Part shown: one piece after another, positions 10,201 through 22,200 of the stretch
How the letters are laid out: the number at the start of each line of letters is the position of its first letter
How positions within the stretch are numbered: position 1 is the stretch's first letter
DNA from: Anodontia alba
Taxonomy: Eukaryota > Mollusca > Bivalvia > Lucinida > Lucinidae
DNA length: 64,000 nt
NCBI GenBank assembly: GCA_964016985.1
Contig: OZ024823.1
Coordinates: 134,622,112-134,686,111 of the forward strand
Direction: 5' to 3'
Notes under the pieces: model-generated
The model's database searches: none
What the model saw: the letters and a program-made list of their open reading frames with translations, nothing else
What the model was told of the DNA's origin: nothing
Translations under genes and position numbers: made by a program

Positions 10201-13200
10201 GTTTTTTAATTTTCTTTTAGATTAGAGCTTTAAAATTGAAATGATATATATTTCATTAAATTCTGTTAATTATTAATTGAGATATTATAGACAATGCACC
10301 ACTACCCATACATCCCGGACATTGCATCCATAACATCCCGGACATTTCAAAGTCCAAAATCTGCTTTAAAAGGATAAAAATTGGAAAATATTTTTTATTT
10401 ATCATTGAGAATGGAGCTTAAATTTTTCAATGACACCAAGTTTATTAAATTCTGACCACTACCAGCAGAGATATTGAGTGCAACGCACCACTACCCCATA
10501 CATCCCGGACATTACATTCCGAACATCCCGGACATTAGTGTGCACCTCACAATCATGCAATGGAATTGGCTGCCACAAAACATTTCTTTACTGCTCACTT
10601 TTGACTCTTTCAAATGGGCAGTGTGCATGGTCACACACCATAAATGCCAGCGCATTGTTTTTAACCTCTCACTGTCAGCTTGACTTTTAACATTTTAACT
10701 CTCTCATCGTTTATTCCACCATCACTAACATTTTTATGGGAATTAACTTTTTAATTTTATAACTTGATCTTCTACTGACATGCACCTGCACACAATTATG
10801 CGAGGGGGTGATGTAGTATCGATACATACATACATACAAACATTAGATCATATTTTTCTATTACACCTTTTTGGGGAAAAGTGTGAGACATGGTTTTCAG
10901 CGTTCCATCATTCTGTGATTCTGTAGTTCTGTGATTCCACATTATCAGTCAGAGATCTTGTGTTGGGTGCTCATCTTAGAGCTTTTGCTTAATGGCTTTG
11001 AAATTGCAGTGCTTTGGTTCTGTTCTGAAAATGTGCATGTGACATCAGATATATTTTATCTACTTTAGTTTGGGGTGGTGTGGGGAGGACAGGTATTTTT
11101 ATTTTTTGGGGGGTTTCTGACTGTCTTTATTTCTGAAGATTTTTGTTACTTAATGTATACCTTGTTTGATAACTCTTGCTAGTTTCTTGACTGATTGATT
11201 TGAAACTGTGCAGATCTGAATCTGAATTCGTTGCAATGACTCATCAAAGGACATTCATTCAGTGAGGTGCGCAACTGGAAGATTAATCTAGACCAGGCCA
11301 GTGTCTTATCCTCAGAAACTTCATCTGAGCATTATTTAGTTTTTTATCTGTGTATTTAAATGTGGCAGCATCATTAATAGTCTTTGTTTTACAATACTCA
11401 GACTGTTCCTTAACTGTAATATCTGGGCAAAAATCAGAGATCAGCTTTACCTTCATATATACTTTACTGCATGTGAATATGTCCAAGACCAAAATTAAAA
11501 AAAAGAAAAAAAGAAAAAAAAAAAAAAAAACACAACAAAAATCAGGATGTGAGTATGTTTGCATTCATGTGTACATGCATATGTGTTCTGAAGTTAAGTT
11601 TTAAATATTACTCACACTGACTTAGTGAGTAACAGATTGTTAAGATTTTACTGACAGGTTCATGTATTTACTTAAGGAAAACAATGAAATGTTCAAAAAT
11701 GAATTCCTGATCAAATATAATGACTACTTTCTTTTAAATTTCAGATGCCTTACCCAACACCACCAGTCAACTTCTCACCAGTTCTATCAGTGCTAGAGAG
11801 ACTTGAGAAAATTCAGTATTACATGAATGCTCTTCAGTATCCTTCTATTTCAAATACATTTGAGCTGTATCATGCATAAGCGTCCATCAAATACATGCGG
11901 ACAGCAGACTGCATTTGTCCACATTCACATTGGGAACCTGTACTCCTGTTCTGGAGGAATTCTGGTAGTTATGTCCCATTGATTGATGATAATAACTGAT
12001 CAGTCACTTATGCCTCTTGTGAATTATTATTGGAAAGAATTTTCATAGCTGACAAATCCAAAAATTCTGTTTTCAGTGGCATATTTTTTCTCACTTTTTA
12101 TTTTAATAGACAAATTATAAAAATGTAATACTAAGCTGTCTGTATGGGTTGTTTTAGATATATGGTGAATAAAGGTGAAGAAATTTTATAGAAATGGCCT
12201 GAACTAAGCACTGAAACCTGGGGCCGAGCTGAAATAGAATGAATATATTTTCTGCAACAATTATTAGTCAGTCATCAGTCTTACCAAAATGAAAATGTTG
12301 CGGCAATATTGCAGCAGTATTGTGGCCATATTTCTCTAATATAAACTTGTTGCCAGAAAGGCCAAATTCTTGAAGCTGCAATATTGCCATAATAGTGGCA
12401 ATAACAAGCCAGGCTTCTGGCAATATTTTATTGCCACAACCACCTCATTTCTGGCAATAACTTATTGCCAGAATATGACCACTCTTGCAACAATTTATTG
12501 CCAAAACTGGAGCATGGTCATTAGGTACTTTTTGTGTCACTTCCTTTGATAATTTTGGAGGGAACTGATGCAAAGAAAGAAAATGTGTTAAACTTTATCT
12601 GTTTCCAACATGAACAGGAACACATTTGCCAAGTGTTTTTGATACAAGTGTGTGTTCTTCAGATAGTTTGCTTATTGTCCAACACTGTTTTTATGCCCCC
12701 GCCATTTTTAATGGGGGGTGGGGGCATATAGTAGCACTGAGGTCTGTACGTCCGTCCTGTCCGTCCATTTTTAATGGGGGGGAAGGAGGGGAGGTAGGAG
12801 CATATAGTATCACCACTGTCCCTATGTGTGTCCGTCCTGTACGTAACACAAATGGTTTCCGTGTGATATCTTTGAAAAGATTGGTGTGTTGGATTGAAAT
12901 TTTATACACAGGCATATAATCATAAAATGTAGGTCAAGTTTGATTTAGGGTGAAATCCACCAATTATTTTGGGAGTTATGGCCCTTTTCCAACTTTGAAA
13001 AATGGTTTCGGTTCCATAACTTTTGAAAGGATTATTTTGAAAGTTTATTGGATTCATATTTTATACACCAGCATATAATTATAAAATGTAGGTCAAGTTC
13101 GATTTGGGGTAAAATCCACAAATTATTTTTGGGGTTAAGGCCCTTTTTCAATGCTGAAAAATAGTTGAAAAATGGTTTCCATTCAATATCTTTTGAAAAG

Positions 13201-16200
13201 GTTAGTGTATTGGATTCAAATTTTATACACAGGTATATAATCATAAAATGTAGGTGAAGTTCGATTTAGGGTATAATCCATTGATTATTTTGTGAGTTAT
13301 GGCCCTTTTTCATCTTTGAAAAATGGTTTCTGTTCCATAACTTTTGAAAAGATTAGTGTATTCAATTCATATTTTATACACGAGCATATAATTATAAAAT
13401 GTAGGTCAAGTTTGATTTACGGTAAAATCCACCAATTATTTTTGGAGTTAAGGCCCTTTTTCAACGTTGAAAAATAGTTTCTATTTGATATCTTTTGAAA
13501 ACATTAGTGTATTGGGTAAGATTGGTGTATTGGATTCTTATTTTATACACAGGTATATAATCATAAAATATAGGTCAAGTTCGATTTACGGTAAAATCAG
13601 CCAATTATTTGAGAGTTATGGCCCTTTTTTCAACTTCATTTTTTTGCAAAATGCCTGCGTGCAGATGAGGATGACCCCTGGGCAGGGGCATCTGTGTCAT
13701 ATTGACACATTTCTAGTTCTAATGATAGCTATAGATATTTCTAAAACTGATAAGTTCTTTTGTTCTGCATGAATTCTGGAAATTTGCCTATATGCCTTAC
13801 TAAAAAACCAGGCAGTGAAAATAGGAAATAAAAAATTATTACATTTTCACAACAGCAGAGTGATGGATAGTTTCAATTAAGAAAGGAGACATAAGGACAT
13901 TTGACATTTTGTGCTCCATGTAAGATGATAGTTTTACTGTTAAAACCAGGCCGGCTTCTTAAGAAACTTTTTCTGTGATAGATGAGTTTGTTAAGTAAAT
14001 TTCATGCATGCAATTTTCAAGTTCATTGGTATTACTAGCACATTCCCTGACTCAAGCAAGTCAATTAAGCTTATAGTATTTCTAGTTTTTTGCATATGTT
14101 GGAATTAACAGGAAACTGAAAACACATGCAGTTAAATGCTATATTGTGGTGAGAATACTTTTCTTGTGGCAATATTGCTAGAATTCTGATAGTATTACCA
14201 TACTGCCAGAAATTTATGTTTTAGTTCATATCTGGAAGGTTTTGGCAGTATTGCAGCAATATTGCCAGAAAGGATCATAATCTGGCAATATTGCGGGAAA
14301 CTAGTTGCATACAAAACCCAGTATTGCCACAATATTGCCAGAATATGTTGTGGTAATATTGCTGCAATATTGCCACAATATATTGCCAGAAGCCCTGTAT
14401 TTTGGTAATTGCAGTCAATTTTGTAAAACCGATGAATGACCATGAAAATTTTGGCTGATTCCCAACACTAAATCCTGGATACTGTAGGATCTTTTATTGC
14501 ATTTACCCAAAATATTTGAACATTTAGCTCCTTTAAATACTAAAAACTTGACTTAAAATTTGAACAAGATAACTACCTGTTCATGCGCCTAAAACTGCTG
14601 GATGATTGGTAAATAATGTAGACCCTGATCAGAGGCCACATTCTGTGATATCTGATCTGGGTCTACACTATCTGTTTCAATTCTCAAGGTAAATACTTCA
14701 AGTTCTGTAACAGAGGAATTGTTAGGAGGAGTATTTGGTGTTAATTCTGGAATAACATTTCTTATTTTTTCATAAAAAACGTGGTACTTACTAAGGCATT
14801 TCTCATGAGTACCCACAACATATGTGTTAATGGAGTACTGGGAAAAATTATCCCAGAATTATCATCAGATACTCCTTCTTAACCGTTGTCATGCTGAATA
14901 AATTAAGATGCCACACCCACTTCTAATTTCTAGCCAATCAGATTACTTGATTCGGGTTTTTGATAGAAATGACAAACAGTGCAGATCAGTTGGCTTCTTC
15001 AGAAGCCAACTGTTCTGGATCTACACTGTTTACTAAGACAGGGCATGTCATGTTTAGCAAGAGAAGGGTCAACAAGTCCTCCGCCTGAAACCCATTTTGT
15101 ATGATGCAGCTTATCCATAAAAGAGTTGTATCAAGAGAAATGATGTGTTACTGTTCAAATTATATAGTTTTTTTTTAGCCAAAAGTGTCAAGTATTTATC
15201 AGCATTTTAACAGTTTGAGTAATCAGATTATTAGAGAATTTGAACTGTTAGAGTGATCAGATTATTGGAGAATTTGAACTATTAGAGTGATAAGGTTATT
15301 AGAGAATTTATCATACTTCTTTAATTCACTGTCCAGATACAATCATACAGGAACTCAGTTCTTTGAGATCAGAAAGAACAGACCTCTCTCTGGGTAAGAC
15401 TCCTATTTAGCTCTGTATAAAATACCTCTTTAAAGAATTATTAAGGATTCAATATCCTACATAAGTATCCTGCATGTAGTAAGATAAATTATCTTATTCC
15501 TAACAAAAACATGTTAACAGTATACCAATGATATTGACAGTATACTAACAGTATACCAATGATATTGACAGTATACTAACAGTATACCAATGATGTTGAC
15601 AGTATACTAACAGTATACCAATGATATTGACAGTATACTAACAGTATACCAATCAACTTCTCACCAGTTCTGTCAGTGCTAGAGAGACTTAAGAAAATAC
15701 ACCATTACATGAATGCTCTTCAGTATCCTTCTATTTCAAAATCCATTTGATCTGTATCATGCATTAATGACCATCAAATACATACGGATAGCAGACTGCA
15801 TTTGTCCACATTCACATCGGGAATCTGTACTCCTGGTCTGGAAGTGGAGAGGGGATTATAGGTAAGGCCTTCTTTTGTCTGTCCATCTGTCTGTCAGAGC
15901 CCAGATGGGCATATATTTGGTAGGGCATATATTGGATACTTTACATAGCTCAAGTTTGCTTGATTTCATCCATAACAATGATAAAAATTAGGGGGTCATT
16001 TTTTCTACTGTTGGGTACTTTTACATTTTTTTGTCTATGGAAATTTAACATCAGTACCCAATAAGTGTCACTTGTGAGGAGGTCCATCTGTCTGTTGGTC
16101 TGTGCATCCATCTGTCCATCTGTTAATGCTTTCCTGTCAACTCCATATCTCCTAAACCCTTTCAAAGATTTTCATTAAACTTTGGTCAGATGTTCACCTC

Positions 16201-19200
16201 AGTGAGACTATGTGCAGAACTCATAACTCAGCCATGCCGACTCAAGGTCAAGGGCACAATTGAAGTTCATTAGTTTGAGTCTTTAATTTCTTGTCCACTC
16301 CATATCTTCTTTACCCCTGGAACGATTTTTATTAAACTTTGGTCAAGTGTTCACCTCAGTGAGATGATGTGCAGAATCCATAATTCAACCAGGCTGACTC
16401 AAGGTCCAGAATACAATTGAAGGTCATGAGTTTGAGCCTTTAATTTCATGTCTGCTCCATCCCCTTTATCCCTAGAAGGATTTTCATTAAACTTTGGTCA
16501 AATGTTCACCTCACAATGTGCAGACTCCATAACAACCATGCCAACTCAAGGTCAAGGTCACAATTGAAGATCACAAGTTTGAGTTGAATTTCGTGTCTGC
16601 ACCATGTCTCCTTTACCCCTGGAAGGATTTTCATTAAACTTTTGTCAAACATTAGCCTTAGTGAGATGGTGTGCAGAACCCATTACGCAACCATGCAGAC
16701 TCAAGGTCAAAGTCACAATTGAAGGCCATGAGATTGAGCCTTGAATTTCATGTCTGCTCCATATCTTCTGTACCCCTGGAAGGATTTTCATTATACTTTG
16801 GTTGAATAGTGGCCTCAGTGAGATGATGTGCAGAATCCATAATTCAACCATTTCAACTCAAGGTCAAGGAAACCATTGACAGTCACGAGTTTGAGCCTTG
16901 AATTTTGTATCTACTCTATATCTCCTTTACCCCTGGAATGGTTTTCATTAAACTTTGGTCAAACTTTTGGAGAATGTTTTTTGTCAAAATTCATGTACAT
17001 TGTTCCGGTAGCCCAGACTGACAACAAAAACATTCTTCGAATGTTCTCGTGAATTAGACCAGATCGCAGAATAGCACTTACACCACCAGAAAGAGCTTGA
17101 TTTTCCACATACTCTGCGCTTTATTTGAACAAATTTTATTTGGTATGAATAGAGATGTTCTAAAGAAATCCTACCGTATGCGGAGCTATAAATAGTAACA
17201 AACTCCGTGTACCTAGTCATTTGGTCACGTGGATTCCCCACACTGATGATAAACAGTGCAGATCCAGATCAGTTGGCTTCTTCAGAAGCAAACTGATCGG
17301 GATCAATGCTGTTTGCAAAGGAAGGGATATCTGGGCTCAGCAAGATATTTTATCAAAAAAAAAAAAAAAAAAAAAATGTTCAATTTTATCATTTTCTGAA
17401 GCAAGTGATTATGTTTTGAGAACAAGTACGGTATACAAAAGGGTTCCTTGATTGGACGCTATTTGTGCTTACATTTGTATATATGTATATATTATATATA
17501 TATATATATTTTTTTTTTTCAGCCTGATGGAGTGTGCTAAGGATATGATTAGAGAGTCACTGCCAATCAAATGTTTAGAAGCTGTTATTTTGGGAATGTA
17601 TCCTTTTCTTCATAGTGATATCAGTGTCTTTACTAGACTGGCTCTGGTCCTTAGTGACTAAATGTATTAATGTTTATAATTCTCTTTGAAATTATAAAAC
17701 AAAGCCAATATTAACATGCTAATATTATGAAGCACTGGTCACTACTGATCAGTGCTTCATAATATTAGCATTTTAATATTGTCTTGATTTTACTTTAGTG
17801 TCTATATCAAAGAATTATAAAAAAGTTAATAAGCCACTAGGGACTGGAGCCAGTCTATATCTGTACAAAATATTGAAATAAAAATAAAAATAACCACATT
17901 CTTTGGTTGAAAAAGAAAAATGTCTTTTTTGGAGCTATGATAACAGTGGTATTAGAACTAGTACATACAGTAAACCCTCGTTACAACGACAGCATTTGTT
18001 CCCAAAAACGTTGCCATTAAAATGAATTTGCTGTTGTACAGAATACTGAAAGAGCAGATTGATATGTAAGAAAGGTCTTGTTTTGTTCTTGTTTTCTCAT
18101 AGAACATATATTTTGGATATTGGTTAGAATTGCCTCACTGAGGTGATTCTAGCAAATATCCAAAGCATATGTTTTTTTAAAGTATTAAATACAATATTCT
18201 TGCATAATTTCTGACTAATTGTAAGCATCTTAACCCTTAAAGCGCCAATCACAACTGCAGCAGACGACACTTTTAAATTTATTTTTTTCTATTTTTTTTC
18301 CTAGAAAATACCCAGCTAGCATTCTACGTAAATCTACATCGGGCCGTCATCGGCCCGTCAGCTACCCTGATGGGCCGATGACGGCCCGATATAGATTTAC
18401 GTAGAATGCTGACTGGGTAAGTCATGACATTTCATGTGAATTGTCTGCCAATATTAATATTTCCACTTTATAGTGTGGATAAAAGGAGAATTTTTTTTTC
18501 AAGTTCATGCAGAACTTTTTATGCAGTATAAATAATTGATATATCGTAAGATAAGAAATTGAAATTAGGTAAAAAACTGAATATATTACAGCGAGATATA
18601 TAATTCAGTGTAAAAGAAACAAGTTTTTGAAAAATTGTCAATATATTATGAATAAAAATGTAGCATTTCACAAGTATGTTTGCAGAGGGGGTTCATGGAG
18701 TTCAGTCAAACCCCCACTACTTTGACTCAAAAGGTCAGTTTGGGTACCGTATTTACTCCAAAATATTTGCATACCTGACTTTTTACCTTGTAATTCTAAA
18801 ATTTCAACAAGATCATTTTACTACCAATAAAAACACATTTAAAATTACTGGATGAGTTGCCAGCCATATAGACCATGATCAGATACCATGTTCTGCGGTA
18901 TCTAATCTGGGTCTGCATTCTTTGCCAATAACCCTTTTGTGGGTTTCCATACTAGAATGGATTAAATTAATCCATTTTCATGTTTCTGTAACAGACTATA
19001 GAATATCTCTTGTTGCAATAAATTCAGTATTTGATTTTTTTTTCTGTCAAAAAAAGGACCAAAAAAATGTTTGGGTTTACAACATTTCTAACCGGTCATA
19101 TTTGTGACAAATACAATGTACTGGTAATACTGAAGAAAATATAGACTGGCTCCAATCTCTAGTGACAAAATATTTTTCTTATAATCTGTTTGAAATATCC

Positions 19201-22200
19201 ACTAAAATAAAACCAAAGTAATATCATGACTATAAAGGCTGGTCACTAGAGACTCTAGTGACCAGGCTTAATAGTCATGATATTGCTTTGTTTGTTTTTT
19301 TTAGTGGATTATTGAACAGATTATAAGGAAAAAAATATTTTGTCACCAGAGACTGGAGCCAGTCTAAAGAAAATACTGTATTTACCCTAAATATTGGGAA
19401 GTACAAGTCTGAGCAAACTGCTGATCCAGATTGGATGCCACGAATTAGAGGCTGTATAACTTGCCGTTGACCTAGCAGTTTTTACACATATCAACAGTTA
19501 ATCAAAGAGACCTGTACTAATCTTAGCAGAAGTATGGTAAATGTCCTAAAATTTAGAACACTATTCCATACTTTTTTTTGCATAAATTTTGCTTTTTATG
19601 CAGCTGTTTCTTAAAATACTTACCATAGTGGAATGGCAAACAGTGTAGACCCTGATCAGACTGCTCCTTTAGGAGCAGTCTGATCTGGGTCTGCACTATT
19701 TGCATATGCCATTTTGCCAACATCTTTGGTGTACAAAAGTTTAGGACATTTACTGTAGTTTAAGGATTCAGAATTTCCCAATATTTAGGGTATTTACAGT
19801 AGTTTAATAATCCTTTGTCTTTAACTAGTAATACAGATATTTAACAAATGGCATGATGGGGGTGGAGAGGTTTGCAATCAGTTTCAAGACAGCATTCAAC
19901 GGTAACACTCACCGCCATGTTGTTCTGGGCATCTACCACAGTGGTCGCTATGGTGCCCTTGGAATGAGCAGGAGAGAAGATCTCATGTATAAACCCCTTG
20001 TTTACAAGGTCAGTCATGGTCTTATTAACCTTCAGCACTCTGTAAGTGAAATGACCGCTGACAGGTATATGATATTTTTATCATTTTTACAGAAATGAAT
20101 TACCAAGATTATTTTATGGGATATTTAAGAAAAGTATTTTTAAAAATTCATTTGCTGATATATAAATTCAATTTTTAATGGCAAAAGAATGTGCACAAGT
20201 ACTGGTTAACTTCTTAGAGGACTAAGACTGCCAAGGGAAAAGTGTGATTAGGTAAACTGACCGGCTCAACATAACCTTGATGGGTGAAACCTCAACTAAA
20301 AAAAGAAATCTCAACTATTTCCCAGAAAACAGCTCCTTGCACTTCCTTGATTTAAATTGCCATACCTTATTTACAGGGAAGAAATGGTTCACTAATTCAA
20401 ATATTGTTTGCTAATTTAACTTACTTGCTTATTTTTCTGAGAAAAAAGTATTTGACATCTCACTTAGATTGCCGCTTTTGGTGATGATTTAAATGCTATG
20501 TCAGCTTTATTGGTAGGAAAAAAAATCTCCTGTAAGTTACCAGTTAAAAAGTCCTAGTCCACATTCCTTAGTAATCTTATCATGAAATTAACAGACAAAA
20601 AAATTGTGATGCTTGACATTTCATATGAATTGTTTCAGTTTTGAGCTCGCCAGTACAAAAGTACAGGTAGAGCTAGAGGAATTGTTAAGGAGGAGTATTT
20701 GGTGATAATTATGGGATAATTTTCTCCAGTTCTCCATAAAAACATATTTTGTGGGTACTCATTAGAAGTGCCTCAACGAGGCACTTCTAATGAGTACCCG
20801 CAATACATGTATATGTTTTTTGAGAAATAAGAAAAAATATCCCAGAATCATCACCGAATACTTCTCCTTAACAATTCCTCTGGGTAGAGCTATATCAGTC
20901 ACCACAGTGTCAGTGTCGGCGTCTGTTGGCATCGGCTAAAGTTTTGGTTAAAGTTTTGAAAAGGCTGAAGTTCTGGACCAAAGTAGCTTATACTTGCTTA
21001 TTCTATGTTGTACCATCCTGACCCACATGAATGACCTTGAGGTCAAGGTCACAGAATTGGAAAAATCTGTTGTTAAGTTTTTGGTTAAAGTTTTTAGAGG
21101 CAAAATGCAATTAGGCAAGCTATGCTGTACTGCAACAACTGATGTTCTTATTTTAACATAATGTGCTTTTTTTTTCAGAGTCTTTCAGAGGTTGTGTTTG
21201 ATTTTGAGAAGTCTTATAAGAAGTGTAAGTCAGTTTCATATGATACTAGGCTTTAACAGGGGTGGATCCAGGATTTTTAGATAGGGGATTCAAGTTTGCT
21301 AAGGGGTGTTCAATTTGACCATTTTACTAGCATTTTCTCAAAATTCACCATGGAAATGAAATAATTAAGACTCCAATGGGGGTTCAACTGAACCCCACAA
21401 AACCCTCTAAATTTGCCACTGTTTGACTTGTATTTCATATACATGTTTGTAGGAGAAGAAAATATTAAGCCTAGCTTTGGTTCTGATCCTAATATTAATT
21501 TGCATGTCATAATGTGTATGTTGTAAAATATTTGAAGATTAATAAAATTTGTTTAAACAGAAGAAAAAATTGCAGCCTTGATACATGGCATCAGATAAGA
21601 GCGGTACTGGGAAAATATTTTTCTTATTTCTCTATGAGGCACTTCTAATGAGTACCACAGCATATGTTTTCAGGGAGACATAAGAAAAATATTAACTTTT
21701 GGTGGAAAAAAAAAAAGCACCTTATCTGGAGCTATGCTACATATCATCATTTCTGTTACAGACAGTAAGGCTTGACATTTCATGTGAATCACTCATAGCG
21801 GAGGATTCACTCTGTCACGTGATCGGACGAGCGTTGGGCACGGTGACGATGGACTAGACGCAATCACAAGCAATCAGAGGATAAACACAACACTTTGTAA
21901 AACAAAAACAAGCATGTATTTAAAAAGTTCAAAAAAAATAAAACTATAATTAAAAGTTCAAATTTCCATGTTCCAATTTCTATGTTCCGAAGCTTCCATA
22001 ATCCACAGGTACTGTTAAACTTCATAATGTGAAAAAACTATTTAATTATATTTCCATAATTAAATATAATATAAATTTAAAGTAATTACGTAACTGTCCA
22101 CGGATGTATCCTCCATGATATTTCCGGTTAACACTTGTTCCTATAGAACTTTGAACAAAACTTGCCGGAAAACATTTGATGGTCAATCATAGTGACGATA

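Larger units (their letters stand above)
7431..10545. mobile_element. Long-TIR, foldback-like DNA transposon with Ulp1/PHD gene remnant
   Basis: Lies in vasohibin intron 1. The direct repeat CTCACAATCA at 7421-7430 and 10546-10555 looks like a 10-bp target duplication. Inside are long inverted ends: the left arm (about 7431-7870) contains units starting AATGTCCGGGATGTATGGG and then GTAGTGGTG; the right arm (about 9860-10545) contains at least three inverted copies of the unit, roughly 180-210 bp each. Outer ends share CTAATGTCCG.GATGTTCGG. The middle (7870-9860) holds T-rich low-complexity DNA, a direct repeat of GGTGTTTAACGACTTGTGAA (about 8424 and 8466), and the coding remnant at 9117-9570. 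No transposase was seen, so this copy is non-autonomous or eroded. The combination of long TIRs, a 9-10 bp duplication and a Ulp1-type protease recalls MULE elements; that classification is inference. Confidence 0.72.

Noticed and set aside
19841..20038. 65-residue minus-strand frame
   Set aside because: Antisense of vasohibin exon 5.
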